From contig CAIRTN010000269.1 of NCBI GenBank assembly GCA_903881515.1, forward strand, positions 1 to 33,475: 33,475 nucleotides of DNA, given 5' to 3'. The notes below the pieces were generated by a model. That model saw only the letters and a program-made list of their open reading frames with translations. It was not told the DNA's origin and made no database searches. Below, one piece after another: positions 15,472 to 23,967 of the stretch. Position numbers and translations under genes: made by a program. Position 1 is the stretch's first letter. Every line of letters begins with the position of its first letter. Origin of the DNA: an uncultured Rhodospirillales bacterium. GTDB lineage: Bacteria; Pseudomonadota; Alphaproteobacteria; Acetobacterales; Acetobacteraceae.

Positions 15472-16500
15472 TCAACGCATCGGCGGGGCGTAGTTCAGCC
15501 CGCCCTTGGTCCACAGGTTGTTGATGCCGCGGGGCACACCCAGCGGGGTGATGTTGCGCTCCCAGATTTCGGCAGCGTTGCCGACCTGCTTGATCACGTT
15601 GTAGGCCCACTTGTTGTCCAGCCCGAGCTGCTTGCCCATGTCGCCTTCAAGGCCCAGGAAGCGGCGGATTTCCGGCACCGTGTTGGCGGCGAAGCTGTCG
15701 ATGGTCTTGCTGTCCATGCCGTTCTCTTCCGCGATCAGCGTCGCGAAATAGGTCCAGCGCACGACGTCGAAGAACTTGTCGTCACCCTTGCGCACCATGG
15801 CGCCGAGCGGCTCCTTGCTGATGATTTCCGGCAACAGCGTATGCTCCGGCGCCTTGGCGCCCTGCTGCGACCGGAACGAGGCCAGGCCCGACGCGTCGGT
15901 CGAGTAAGCATCGCAACGCCCGGCGAGATAGGCGTTCTGAATCTCGCTGAGGTCCTGCATCAGGATCGGCGTGAACTTCATCTTGTTCACGCGGAAATAG
16001 TCGGCGATCGCCAGCTCGGTCGAGGTGCCGGGCTGCACGCACACGGTGGCGCCGTCCAGTTCCTTCACCGACTTCACGTTGGTCGACGTTTTTACCAGGA
16101 AGCCCGTGCCGTCATAAAAGTTGATGCTGGCGAACTCGGTGCCCAGGCTGGCTTCGCGGCCCAGCGTCCAGGTGGTCGAGCGATACAGCATGTCCACTTC
16201 GCCGGACTGCAGCATGGTGAACCGGTTCGTGGTGGTGGTCGGCACGAAACGGATCTTGCTGGCATCGCCGAGCACGGCGGCGGCCACGGTGCGGCAGCTG
16301 TCGGCGTCGATGCCGCGCATCACGCCCTGGCTGTCTGGCAGAGAGAACCCTGCGGTAAGGCCGGCCACGCCGCAGACCAGCTGGCCGCGCTTCATGATGG
16401 CATCGATGGTCGCCGAGCCGCTGCCCTGCGCCATGGCCGGCGCGGCAAACAGCGCCGTTGCCAAAATTGCCCCGGCTGCCGAGGCGAGTGTACGCTTCAT
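15472..16500 (-). CDS. aapJ: General L-amino-acid ABC transporter substrate-binding protein
   Basis: 342-aa periplasmic binding protein. The Sec signal peptide MKRTLASAAG... ends in PAMA-Q, with cleavage after residue 24. The mature protein has the family hallmarks RGQLVCGVAGLTAGFSLPD, GIDADSCRTVAAAVLGD, MLYRSTTWTLGREASLG and VCVQPGTSTELAIADYFR, and the C-terminal WAYNVIKQVGNAAEIWERN. AapJ captures a broad range of L-amino acids for AapQMP. GGGAGTTGG lies before the start. A GC-rich imperfect hairpin (16529-16550) lies in the 5' leader. First gene of the aapJQMP operon. Confidence 0.95.
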   Translation of the reverse strand: MKRTLASAAGAILATALFAAPAMAQGSGSATIDAIMKRGQLVCGVAGLTAGFSLPDSQGVMRGIDADSCRTVAAAVLGDASKIRFVPTTTTNRFTMLQSGEVDMLYRSTTWTLGREASLGTEFASINFYDGTGFLVKTSTNVKSVKELDGATVCVQPGTSTELAIADYFRVNKMKFTPILMQDLSEIQNAYLAGRCDAYSTDASGLASFRSQQGAKAPEHTLLPEIISKEPLGAMVRKGDDKFFDVVRWTYFATLIAEENGMDSKTIDSFAANTVPEIRRFLGLEGDMGKQLGLDNKWAYNVIKQVGNAAEIWERNITPLGVPRGINNLWTKGGLNYAPPMR

Positions 16501-16625
16501 TAATCCAACTCCCTATTGGTAACGGTCGGCGCCCGGAAACCTCCGGCGCCCCGCTCAGGTGCAATAGATCATTGCCAGACGTGCGTCCAGCGCAATGCTA
16601 ACGCAAGGTTCTTCCAGGATGGCCC

Positions 16626-16654
16626 TTGATCCCTTTGGGCACGGGCAGTATACG
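16626..16654 (+). promoter_or_regulatory. Probable promoter of tRNA-Ala
   Basis: TTGATC (16626-16631), a 17-bp spacer and TATACG (16649-16654) give a sigma-70-type promoter. Transcription would start near 16661, about 24 bp before the tRNA 5' end. Confidence 0.5.
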
Positions 16655-16684
16655 CCCGGCTCCCGCGGCAATCCCGCGGTGTGT

Positions 16685-16760
16685 GGGGCCATAGCTCAGC
16701 TGGGAGAGCGCCTGAATGGCATTCAGGAGGTCAGCGGTTCGATCCCGCTTGGCTCCACCA
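16685..16760 (+). tRNA. tRNA-Ala (anticodon GGC)
   Basis: 76-nt cloverleaf with encoded CCA. Acceptor stem GGGGCCA pairs with TGGCTCC (one G-T). Anticodon stem CCTGA/TCAGG has loop ATGGCAT, so the anticodon is GGC, reading GCC/GCU Ala codons. The T arm contains GGTTCGATCC. It lies between the divergent-side aapJ and the convergent sugar transferase gene. Confidence 0.97.
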
Positions 16761-16774
16761 ACCCCACTCTCCTG

Positions 16775-18175
16775 CTATCGCACGCCGCTCGGCCACAGCA
16801 CCACGCGGATGGTCTGCAGAAGGACCAACAGATCGAAGATCACGCTGAAATTCTTCACGTAATATAGGTCATAGCTCAGCTTCGAGCGCGCATCGTCGAT
16901 CGATGCGCCATAGGGGTAGTTCACCTGCGCCCAGCCGGTCAGCCCGGCTTTCACCATGTGGCGCTGGTTGTAGAGCGGCAGCGCCTCGGCCAGCTGTTCG
17001 ACGAACTGCGGCCGCTCCGGCCGTGGTCCGACCAGCGACATCTCGCCGCGCAGCACGTTGAACAGCTGCGGCAGCTCATCGAGCCGGGTGCGGCGCAGAA
17101 AATTGCCGACTTTGGTGATGCGCGGGTCCTTGTTCGCCGCCCACACCGCGCCGGCGGCCTCGGCATCGCGGCGCATCGTGCGCAACTTCATGATCTGGAA
17201 ATGCCGTCCTCCCCGCGTCACCCGGGTCTGCCGGTACAGGATCGGAAATCCGTCATCGGCAACCACCGCGACCATGGCCGCCAGCAGGAACGGGGCCGTA
17301 ACCGTCAGGATCGCCAAGCTGGCGCTGATGTCCAGCAACCGCTTCAGCGCCCGGTCGAACATGTTGAAGCGGAAGCCCTCCGAATACAGCACCCAGGAGA
17401 TTTCGATCCGCTTGATATCGACCCGGCGGATCTCGCGCTCGACAAAGGTCAGGTACTGCTCCACCGGGTAGCCGGCGGTCTTACAGGCCAGCAATCCTTC
17501 CAGATCCATGCCGCGCCGCTCATCGGGCGCCACGACGATTTCACTGGCGCCGATCCGCTGGGCTTCCCCCAGCAGGGAGGCGTTGAGATTGACGATGGTC
17601 ACCGACGGATCATCCGCCAGCCGCGGATCGATCGGGCCGAAGCCGGGGTCGTGCACGAACGTCATATCGTAGGACAGGCTGCGGCCTTCGTTGTGCAGCA
17701 TCCAGGCCAGGTCCCAGGCCCGGGTGCCGGCGCCGAGGATCAGCAGATGCGGCCGCAGCAGCCGGTGCCGGCGCAGGCCAAGAAACGCGATCCGCGCGGC
17801 GACACCGGAGGACAGGAACCCGCCGACGGCCGCGGTGAACAGCAGCGCCTCGTTGGTCGGCCGCGGCAGGCCCGGCAAAGCGGCTGGAATGATCCGGTTC
17901 AGCGCCAGACCACTGAGCGCGCCCAACGCCACCACCAGCGGCACGCGGCCGAGCGCCTTGCGCGGCTCCAGGATTGCGTCGCGCCGATACATGCCGAGCG
18001 CATAGAGCAACACAATTGTGGAGGCGGGATACAACAATTCCAGCCCAAAGCCGGGCATGGTGTTGCCCAACAGCGGACGTCCAGCCTCGTGCAGCGCGAT
18101 GGTGATCGCGAGCGGCCAGGCCAGCAGCAGCAGCACTGTGTCGAGGACGAACATCACCGCGCCGGTCGTCATCAT
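16775..18175 (-). CDS. Polyprenyl glycosylphosphotransferase (exopolysaccharide initiating sugar transferase)
   Basis: 466-aa membrane enzyme that transfers a sugar-1-phosphate to undecaprenyl phosphate, starting exopolysaccharide repeat synthesis. N-terminal hydrophobic segments (about 4-130) precede a CoA-binding-like Rossmann region (LLILGAGTRAWDLAWMLHNEG, about 144 on). A further membrane segment near 285-310 starts the catalytic domain: RALKRLLDISASLAILTVT, ILYRQTRVTRGGRHFQIMKLRTM, TRLDELPQLFNVLRGEMSLVGPRPE and GLTGWAQVNYPYG. The architecture resembles the EpsB/PEP-CTERM-linked sugar transferases. The start could be ATG 18175 or 18172. No other polysaccharide gene is next to it, so it stands alone here. 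Confidence 0.92.
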   Translation of the reverse strand: MMTTGAVMFVLDTVLLLLAWPLAITIALHEAGRPLLGNTMPGFGLELLYPASTIVLLYALGMYRRDAILEPRKALGRVPLVVALGALSGLALNRIIPAALPGLPRPTNEALLFTAAVGGFLSSGVAARIAFLGLRRHRLLRPHLLILGAGTRAWDLAWMLHNEGRSLSYDMTFVHDPGFGPIDPRLADDPSVTIVNLNASLLGEAQRIGASEIVVAPDERRGMDLEGLLACKTAGYPVEQYLTFVEREIRRVDIKRIEISWVLYSEGFRFNMFDRALKRLLDISASLAILTVTAPFLLAAMVAVVADDGFPILYRQTRVTRGGRHFQIMKLRTMRRDAEAAGAVWAANKDPRITKVGNFLRRTRLDELPQLFNVLRGEMSLVGPRPERPQFVEQLAEALPLYNQRHMVKAGLTGWAQVNYPYGASIDDARSKLSYDLYYVKNFSVIFDLLVLLQTIRVVLWPSGVR

Positions 18176-18260
18176 GACTCGATGGATTGGAGTGCTCCCG
18201 CCTGTCAGCCATGCCTCAGCGAAGCGTCTGCGGGCCGCATCTGGAACCCGGCCCGAAGCT

Positions 18261-18289
18261 TTGCTAACGCATGGTTAGGAGCGGATATA
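18261..18289 (+). promoter_or_regulatory. Candidate promoter of the copper chaperone gene
   Basis: TTGCTA (18261-18266), a 17-bp spacer and GATATA (18284-18289) lie 60 bp before the PCu(A)C start. TATAGT overlapping this -10 is an alternative with a 20-bp spacer. Judged by consensus match only. Confidence 0.35.
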
Positions 18290-18348
18290 GTCCATTGGCA
18301 AGCGCCAATCCGCTACCGCCGCCGCATCTGCGAAACAGGAGCCCGAAC

Positions 18349-18813
18349 ATGCCCGCGATGACCCGCCGCACCGCCCTCGTGCTGCCTTTGCTCGCCCTTG
18401 TGATGCCGGCCGGCGCACAGACCGCTGCTGTTACTGTTGAGCAGCCCTGGGCACGGGCCACGACGGCCTCGGCCAAGGTCGGCGGCGCATTCCTGACGTT
18501 CAAGGCCGTCGCGGCCGATGCCGTGATCTCCGCCAGCAGCCCGGTCGCCGGCATGGTCGAACTGCACCAGACGGTGAACGACGGCGGGGTGATGAAGATG
18601 CAGCCCGTCGCCCGGCTGGAACTCAATGCGGGCAAGCCGGTCGAACTGAAACCCGGCGGCTACCACATCATGTTGATGGGACTGAAGCAGCCGCTGAAGC
18701 AGGGCGAAACCTTCCCGCTGACCCTGACGTTCGAACACGCCGCCCCGGTGACGGTGCAGGTCAAGATCGAGGCCGCAGGTGCCATGGGCCCCGGGCACAT
18801 GCACACGATGTAG
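18349..18813 (+). CDS. Periplasmic copper chaperone, PCu(A)C family
   Basis: 154-aa exported protein that carries Cu(I), usually to the CuA site of cytochrome c oxidase. A signal peptide (MPAMTRRTALVLPLLALVMPAGA) is followed by the conserved VTVEQPWARAT. The copper motif H-x10-M-x21-H-x-M is exact: His73, Met84, His106, Met108. The C-terminus GPGHMHTM adds two more His and two Met, possibly a second weak copper site. AGGAG at 18337-18341 supports the start at ATG 18349; upstream in-frame codons lack a ribosome binding site. No sco, cox or copper-transport gene is adjacent. Confidence 0.92.
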   Translation: MPAMTRRTALVLPLLALVMPAGAQTAAVTVEQPWARATTASAKVGGAFLTFKAVAADAVISASSPVAGMVELHQTVNDGGVMKMQPVARLELNAGKPVELKPGGYHIMLMGLKQPLKQGETFPLTLTFEHAAPVTVQVKIEAAGAMGPGHMHTM

Positions 18814-18817
18814 GGGC

Positions 18818-19513
18818 TCACCCCTCGGCCGCGGTCCAGATCGGTTCCTTCAGCCGGGTGATGAAGGTCGCGTGCGCGGCAAGCTGCTCTTCGCTCGGCA
18901 CAATCGGCCGCGGGGTGCGCGGCGCGCCCGACGCGTCATACCGCACCGCCGGTTGGGCAGCCTCGCCGCTGCGCTCCGCCTCCAGGCTGAACCCGCGCTG
19001 CCGCCCGCCGGTCAGCTCGACATAGACCTCAGCCAGCAGTTTGCAGTCCAGCAGCGCGTTGTGCGTGGTGCGGGCGGACAGGTCGATGTCGAACCGCCGG
19101 CACAGCGCATCCAGGCTGTTCGGCATGCCAGGAAACCGCGCCTTGGCCATCTGCAGCGTATCGACCATCCGCCCGCGGTCCAGCGGCGGCAGCTTGATCC
19201 GCGCGAACTCGGCATTCAGGAAGCCGAAATCGAACGGGGCGTTGTGCGCCACCAGCGGTCCGTCGCCCAGAAACGCCAGCAGATCCCGGGCGATCGCTTC
19301 GAAGCGCGGCGCGTCGCGCAGCTGGTCGATGCGGATGCCGTGAATCCGCGCGGCTTCCTCGGGGATGTCGCGCTGCGGGTGGATCAGGGTGTGGTAGTGC
19401 CGCCCGGTCGGCAGGTCGTTTTCCAGCTCAATGCAGGCAATTTCCAGCACGCGGTCCCCGGTCAGGGGATCGAGCCCGGTGGTTTCCGTATCGAACAGCA
19501 CCGCACGCGTCAT
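18818..19513 (-). CDS. dnaQ: DNA polymerase III epsilon subunit (3'-5' proofreading exonuclease)
   Basis: 231-aa DEDDh exonuclease that proofreads in the replicative polymerase core. The metal ligands are all visible: Asp8 and Glu10 (FDTETTG), Asp95 (HNAPFDFGFLN), His151 and Asp156 (THNALLDCKLL). The C-terminal tail after about residue 170 is the less conserved alpha-subunit-binding region. The ATG overlaps the coaE stop (ATGA), so translation is coupled. The coaE-dnaQ pair is a common alphaproteobacterial arrangement. The stop converges within 4 bp on the copper chaperone gene. Confidence 0.95.
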   Translation of the reverse strand: MTRAVLFDTETTGLDPLTGDRVLEIACIELENDLPTGRHYHTLIHPQRDIPEEAARIHGIRIDQLRDAPRFEAIARDLLAFLGDGPLVAHNAPFDFGFLNAEFARIKLPPLDRGRMVDTLQMAKARFPGMPNSLDALCRRFDIDLSARTTHNALLDCKLLAEVYVELTGGRQRGFSLEAERSGEAAQPAVRYDASGAPRTPRPIVPSEEQLAAHATFITRLKEPIWTAAEG

Positions 19514-20097
19514 TGCCGCAATTCCAGGATCAGCCGGCGCAATTGCCGTTGTGTTTGATAGCGCGAAAGCCCGGTGCGGATCACCACATCCGCCCGGCGG
19601 CGCTTTTCTGCATCGGGCATCTGGGCGGCGATGAACGCCTCGATCTGCGCCGGCGTCATGCTGCCGCGCCGGCGTACCCGGGCCACCTGCACCGATTTCG
19701 GCGCGGAGACGACGACGACCAGGTGCACCCTTCCCGCCCGGTTGGTCTCCAGCAGCAACGGAATATCCAGCAGTGCCAGCCGGTTGCCCGCCCGGCGCGC
19801 CCGGGCCAGGAAATCGTGCTCGGCCTTGTGCACCATCGGATGGATGATCCGTTCCAGCACCTTGCGCGCCGGCGGATTGCCGGCCACCACGCTGCGCAGC
19901 GCCCCGCGGTCCAGCACCCCGTCGCGCACCGTGCCGGGAAACGCCGCCTCGATCGCCGGCAGCGCGCGTCCGTGCGGCGCCTGCATCGCCCGCACCTCGG
20001 CATCGGCGTCGAACACCGGAATGGCGGCGCGGCGAAATACGTCGGCGGCGGTGGATTTACCCATCCCCATCCCGCCGGTCAGTCCGATAATCTTCAT
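19510..20097 (-). CDS. coaE: Dephospho-CoA kinase
   Basis: 195-aa P-loop kinase that performs the last step of coenzyme A synthesis. Walker A GGMGMGKST lies at 8-16. DADAEVRAMQ, RKVLERIIHPMV, LALLDIPLLLET, VVVVSAPKSVQVARVRRRG and MTPAQIEAFIAAQMPDAEKRRRADVVI are family signatures. The start at 20097 gives the standard MKIIGLTGG opening; a longer N-terminus lacks homology-like sequence. aroE, which often precedes coaE in relatives, is absent here: a divergent sugar ABC operon begins 85 bp upstream. Confidence 0.95.
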   Translation of the reverse strand: MKIIGLTGGMGMGKSTAADVFRRAAIPVFDADAEVRAMQAPHGRALPAIEAAFPGTVRDGVLDRGALRSVVAGNPPARKVLERIIHPMVHKAEHDFLARARRAGNRLALLDIPLLLETNRAGRVHLVVVVSAPKSVQVARVRRRGSMTPAQIEAFIAAQMPDAEKRRRADVVIRTGLSRYQTQRQLRRLILELRQ

Positions 20098-20182
20098 AAC
20101 GATAGTCTTCCCTTCCGCCGCAATCGGCGCAACAACCGAACTGTCACATGCCATGCGGCTCAAGCACGGCTAAGGAGCAGGG

Positions 20183-21283
20183 ATGGAGTCCGGTTCGACC
20201 GAACATGGCGCCGAAGTGCGCCTGAGCAATGTAACGCGCCTGTGGGGCGCCACCGCCGCGCTGGCCGGCGTGTCGCTCCATGTGCGCGCCGGCACATTCT
20301 GCGTGCTGCTCGGCCCCTCCGGCTGCGGCAAGACCACCTGTTTGCGCATCGTCGCCGGGCTTGACCACGCCACCTCCGGCACGGTGGAAATCGGCGGGCG
20401 CGACGTCACCGCGCTGCCGCCGGCCGCCCGTGGCGTGTCGATGGTGTTCCAGTCCTATGCCCTTTTCCCGCATCTCTCGGTCGCCGAGAACATCATGTTC
20501 GGCCTGAAGGCCCGCAGCGTTCCCGCCGGCGAGCGCGCCAAGCGCCTCGATCGCGCGGTCGAAATCCTCGGCATCGGCCATCTGCTCGCCCGCCGCCCCG
20601 GCCAGCTTTCCGGCGGCCAGCAGCAGCGCGTCGCCCTCGGCCGCGCCATCGTCGCCGAGGCGCCGGTCTGCCTGATGGACGAACCGCTCTCCAACCTCGA
20701 TGCGCAGCTTCGCGCCGAAATGCGCCGCGAACTGCTGGCGCTGCAACGCCGCCTCGGCATCACCATGCTCTACGTCACCCATGACCAGACCGAGGCGATG
20801 GGCATGGCCGACCAGGTTGTGCTGCTGCGCGACGGCCGCATCGAACAGGATGCGGCGCCGGCCGACATGTATGCCGTGCCGGAAACCCGCTTCGCCGCCA
20901 GCTTCATCGGCACCCCGCCGATGAACCTGCTGCCGACCACCGCCACATCAGCCGGCCTGGTGGTCACCGGCACCGAAACGCCGGTGCTGCGCCCCACCGC
21001 CAGCCGCCCCCTGCTCGCCGGCATCCGGCCTGAGGCGCTGCGCCCCGCCGAAACCGGCTTGCCCGTCACCGTCAGTCATGCCGAATATCTCGGCGCCGAC
21101 ACCATCCTCGCCTGCTCAATCGGCTCAGTCGGCTCAGTCGGCTCCGCCGGCGATACCCGCCTGCTGGCCCGCGTTCCGGGCCGGGTCTCGATGCCGGACG
21201 GCACGCCCATCCGCCTCGCTTTCGACCCCGCCGACCTGCATTTCTTCGACGCCGATACCGGCCATCGTTTCACCGCTGCCTGA
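20183..21283 (+). CDS. ABC transporter ATP-binding protein, UgpC/MalK-like
   Basis: 366-aa ATPase of the carbohydrate-uptake CUT1 family. It has Walker A GPSGCGKTT (44-52), signature [15 protein letters not shown], Walker B VCLMDEPLSNLDAQLR and switch VTHDQTEAMGMADQ. A C-terminal regulatory (TOBE-like) domain starts near residue 235 (ASFIGTPPMNLLPTT). Within it a 9-bp tandem repeat encodes SIG-SVG-SVG-SAG (21115-21150). AAGGAG precedes the ATG. It heads a six-gene operon, unlike ugp operons, where the ATPase usually comes last. ATPase and class are certain; the substrate is not. Confidence 0.93.
   Translation: MESGSTEHGAEVRLSNVTRLWGATAALAGVSLHVRAGTFCVLLGPSGCGKTTCLRIVAGLDHATSGTVEIGGRDVTALPPAARGVSMVFQSYALFPHLSVAENIMFGLKARSVPAGERAKRLDRAVEILGIGHLLARRPGQLSGGQQQRVALGRAIVAEAPVCLMDEPLSNLDAQLRAEMRRELLALQRRLGITMLYVTHDQTEAMGMADQVVLLRDGRIEQDAAPADMYAVPETRFAASFIGTPPMNLLPTTATSAGLVVTGTETPVLRPTASRPLLAGIRPEALRPAETGLPVTVSHAEYLGADTILACSIGSVGSVGSAGDTRLLARVPGRVSMPDGTPIRLAFDPADLHFFDADTGHRFTAA
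21115..21150 (+). repeat. 9-bp tandem repeat inside the ATPase gene
   Basis: Four units of CTCAGTCGG type: CTCAATCGG, CTCAGTCGG, CTCAGTCGG, CTCCGCCGG. The unit is a multiple of three, so copy number change keeps frame and only alters a Ser-Val-Gly linker. Confidence 0.85.
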
Positions 21284-21305
21284 CAGCACCTCCAGGAGGC
21301 TCCGC

Positions 21306-22601
21306 ATGCGCTCACCCCACATCACCCGCCGCACCCTGCTCGCCGGCAGCGCCGTACTCGCAGCGCCGTCCATCGTGCGCGCCCAGGCCGCGGCCGAGAT
21401 CGAATTCTATTTCCCCGTCGCCGTCGGTGGCCCGATCACCAAGATCGTCGACAGCTACGTCGCCGACTTCATGAAGGAAAACCCGGCGATCAAGGTGAAG
21501 GCGGTCTATGCCGGCAGCTACACCGACACGCTGACCAAGGCTGTCACCGCCACCAAGGCCGGCAAGGGCCCGCAGATGGCCGTGGTGCTGTCCACCGACA
21601 CGTTCTCGCTGATCGATGACGACCTGATCGTGCCGTTCGACACGCTGGCCACCACCGCCGAGGACAAGGCCTGGCTCGCCAGCTTCTACCCCGCCTTCCT
21701 GCGCAACGGCCTGATCGGCGGGCACACCTGGGGCATCCCGTTCCAGCGCTCCACCATCGTCTGCTACTACAACAAGGATATCTTTAAGGCCGCGGGCCTC
21801 GACCCCGAGCACGCCCCCGACACCTGGGACCAGCTCACCGAGACGATGCTGAAGACCACCAAGCGTGACGGCGCCAATACCTCGATCTGGGGCCTCGAAA
21901 TCCCCGGCGACGGCTTCACCTACTGGCTGTATCAGGCGCTCGCGATTCAGGCCGGCGTCGAACTCGCCAACGCCGAAGGCACCAAGGTGTTCTTCAACGA
22001 ACCCGGCTGCGTCGATGCCCTGCAGTACTGGCTCGACATGAGCATGAAGCACAAGACCCACCCCCAGGGCATCGTCGCCTGGGGCACCGCGCCGCGTGAC
22101 TTCCTGGAAGGCAAGGCGGCGATGATCTGGCACACCACCGGCAACCTCACCAACATCCGCACCAACGCCAAGTTCAACTTCGGCGTCGCCCAGCTTCCGG
22201 CGATGAAGCGCCGCGGCAGCCCCACCGGCGGCGGCAATTTCTACCTGTTCAAGGGCGCCAGCCCGGCGCAGCAGCAGGCCAGCCTGACCTTCATGAAGTG
22301 GATGACCACCCCGGCCCGCGCCGCGCAATGGGGCATCGACACCGGCTATGTCGCCACCCGCCCCGACGCCTGGCAGACCGAGGCGATGAAGCAGTACATG
22401 GCCGGCTTCCCCGCCGCCGCCGTCGCCCGCGACCAGTTGCAGGTCGCCGTTCCCGAACTCTCGACCCACGACAACCAGCGCGTCGCCCAGTCGCTGACCG
22501 ACGAGCTGCAGGCCGCCCTGACCGGCAGCAAGGCAGCCAAGGCCGCGCTCGACGATGCCCAGGTCAAGGCCACCCGCCTGCTCAAACCCTACGCCGGCTG
22601 A
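21306..22601 (+). CDS. Extracellular solute-binding protein, first of two paralogues
   Basis: 431-aa periplasmic binding protein of the UgpB/MalE class. The N-terminus has a twin-arginine-like signal (TRRTLLAG, then a hydrophobic stretch ending VRAQA). Conserved parts include EFYFPVAVGGPITKIVDSY, VYAGSYTDTLTKAVTATKAG, WGIPFQRSTIVCYYNKD, IWHTTGNLTNIRTNAKFNFG and GGGNFYLFKG. CAGGAGG lies 7 bp before the start. It is exactly as long as the next gene product and aligns with it throughout, so the pair arose by tandem duplication. UgpB-type proteins bind glycerol-3-phosphate, glycerophosphodiesters or sugars; the ligand here is open. Confidence 0.92.
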   Translation: MRSPHITRRTLLAGSAVLAAPSIVRAQAAAEIEFYFPVAVGGPITKIVDSYVADFMKENPAIKVKAVYAGSYTDTLTKAVTATKAGKGPQMAVVLSTDTFSLIDDDLIVPFDTLATTAEDKAWLASFYPAFLRNGLIGGHTWGIPFQRSTIVCYYNKDIFKAAGLDPEHAPDTWDQLTETMLKTTKRDGANTSIWGLEIPGDGFTYWLYQALAIQAGVELANAEGTKVFFNEPGCVDALQYWLDMSMKHKTHPQGIVAWGTAPRDFLEGKAAMIWHTTGNLTNIRTNAKFNFGVAQLPAMKRRGSPTGGGNFYLFKGASPAQQQASLTFMKWMTTPARAAQWGIDTGYVATRPDAWQTEAMKQYMAGFPAAAVARDQLQVAVPELSTHDNQRVAQSLTDELQAALTGSKAAKAALDDAQVKATRLLKPYAG

Positions 22602-22626
22602 AAACAAAAAAAGCGAGGAAACGCCC

Positions 22627-23922
22627 ATGATCCATCGTCGCACCCTGCTCGCCGCCACCGCGGCGAGCCTGGCCGCCCCCACCATCGTGCGGGCGCAAGC
22701 CGTCACCAAGCTCAGCTTCTACTATCCGATTGCCGTCGGCGGCCCGATCCCGGCGATCATCGATGGCTACTGCGCCGAGTTCAAAGCGCAGACCGGCATC
22801 GAGGTCACACCGGTCTACGCCGGCAACTACGGCGAGACGCTGACCAAGGCCGTCACCGCGATCAAGGGCGGCTCCGGCCCGCAATTCGCCGTGCTGCTCG
22901 CCGCCGAGATGCACTCGCTGCAGGACATGGACATCCTGACCCCGCTCGACAGCCTGGGCCTGGACGCCGCAGCCTTGAAGACCTGGACCGACGGCTTCTA
23001 CCCCGCCTTCCTCGCCAACAGCCGCGCCGAGGGCAAGCTGTGGAGCGTGCCGTTCCAGCGCTCCACCGCCGTGATGTACTACAACAAGGACGCCTTCGCC
23101 GAAGTCGGCCTCGACCCCGCGAAGTTCCCCCGCACCTGGGCCGAGCTCGAAGCCGCCGCCGCGAAGCTGACCAAGAAAGACGCCTCCGGCCGCGTCACCC
23201 GCTGGGGCGTGAAAATGGCCGCCGACGTCGGCAACGCGCAATGGACCTTCGGCGCGCTGGCCAACCAGGCCGGCCACATCCTGATGAACGAAGCCGGCAC
23301 CGAGACCTATTTCAACCACCCGAAGGCGATCGAGGCCCTCACCTACTGGCGCGGCCTGGCGGCGACGCACCACGCCTCGCCCGATGGCATCGCCAACTGG
23401 GCGCAGTTGTCGCCGGATTTCCTGGAAGGCAACGCCGCCATCGTCCAGCACACCACCGGCAACCTGACCAACGTGAAGGCTAACGCCAAGTTCAACTTCG
23501 GCGTCGCCGGCCTGCCCGGCAAGGACGGCCCGCGCACCGTCGTCGGCGGCGGCAACATCTACTTCTTCAAGCACGCCTCCGCCGCCGAACGCGCCGCCGC
23601 CCTGAAGTTCACCCAGTTCCTCGCCGCCCCCGAACGCGCCGCGGACTGGAGCATCAAGACCGGCTACATCGCCACCCAGCCCGCTGCCTACGAGACCAAG
23701 GCGCTGAAGGACTACGTCGCCGGCTTCCCGCCCGCCGACGTCGCCCGTGGCTTTCTGCCGGTCGCCGTTGGTGAGCTTTCCACCTTCGAGAACCAGCGCG
23801 TCTACGCGGCGCTGACCAACAACATCCAGGCCAGCCTCAACCTCACCAAATCGCCGGCCCAGGCGATGGCCGACACCCAGGTCGAGGCGGATCGCATTCT
23901 GAAGCCGTTCAAGAAGGGCTAA
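22627..23922 (+). CDS. Extracellular solute-binding protein, second of two paralogues
   Basis: 431-aa binding protein paralogous to the preceding one. Matching blocks are SFYYPIAVGGPIPAIIDGY, VYAGNYGETLTKAVTAIKGG, WSVPFQRSTAVMYYNKDAF, QHTTGNLTNVKANAKFNFG and GGGNIYFFKHAS. It has its own twin-arginine-like signal (HRRTLLAA...VRAQA) and GAGGAAA ribosome binding site. Differences cluster in the middle of the protein (for example KMAADVGNAQWTFGAL versus EIPGDGFTYWLYQAL), where ligand contacts are expected, so the two may bind related but different ligands. A 45-bp gap separates it from the first permease gene. Confidence 0.92.
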   Translation: MIHRRTLLAATAASLAAPTIVRAQAVTKLSFYYPIAVGGPIPAIIDGYCAEFKAQTGIEVTPVYAGNYGETLTKAVTAIKGGSGPQFAVLLAAEMHSLQDMDILTPLDSLGLDAAALKTWTDGFYPAFLANSRAEGKLWSVPFQRSTAVMYYNKDAFAEVGLDPAKFPRTWAELEAAAAKLTKKDASGRVTRWGVKMAADVGNAQWTFGALANQAGHILMNEAGTETYFNHPKAIEALTYWRGLAATHHASPDGIANWAQLSPDFLEGNAAIVQHTTGNLTNVKANAKFNFGVAGLPGKDGPRTVVGGGNIYFFKHASAAERAAALKFTQFLAAPERAADWSIKTGYIATQPAAYETKALKDYVAGFPPADVARGFLPVAVGELSTFENQRVYAALTNNIQASLNLTKSPAQAMADTQVEADRILKPFKKG

Positions 23923-23967
23923 GACTCCCGCAATGCACAACCACAGCCCAGGCCTGGTTTCCAACTG

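Noticed and set aside
16561-16585. Sigma-54 promoter before aapJ (TGGCA...TTGC on the minus strand)
   Set aside because: The GG and GC elements are 12 bp apart instead of the required 10, so it should not work as a -24/-12 promoter.
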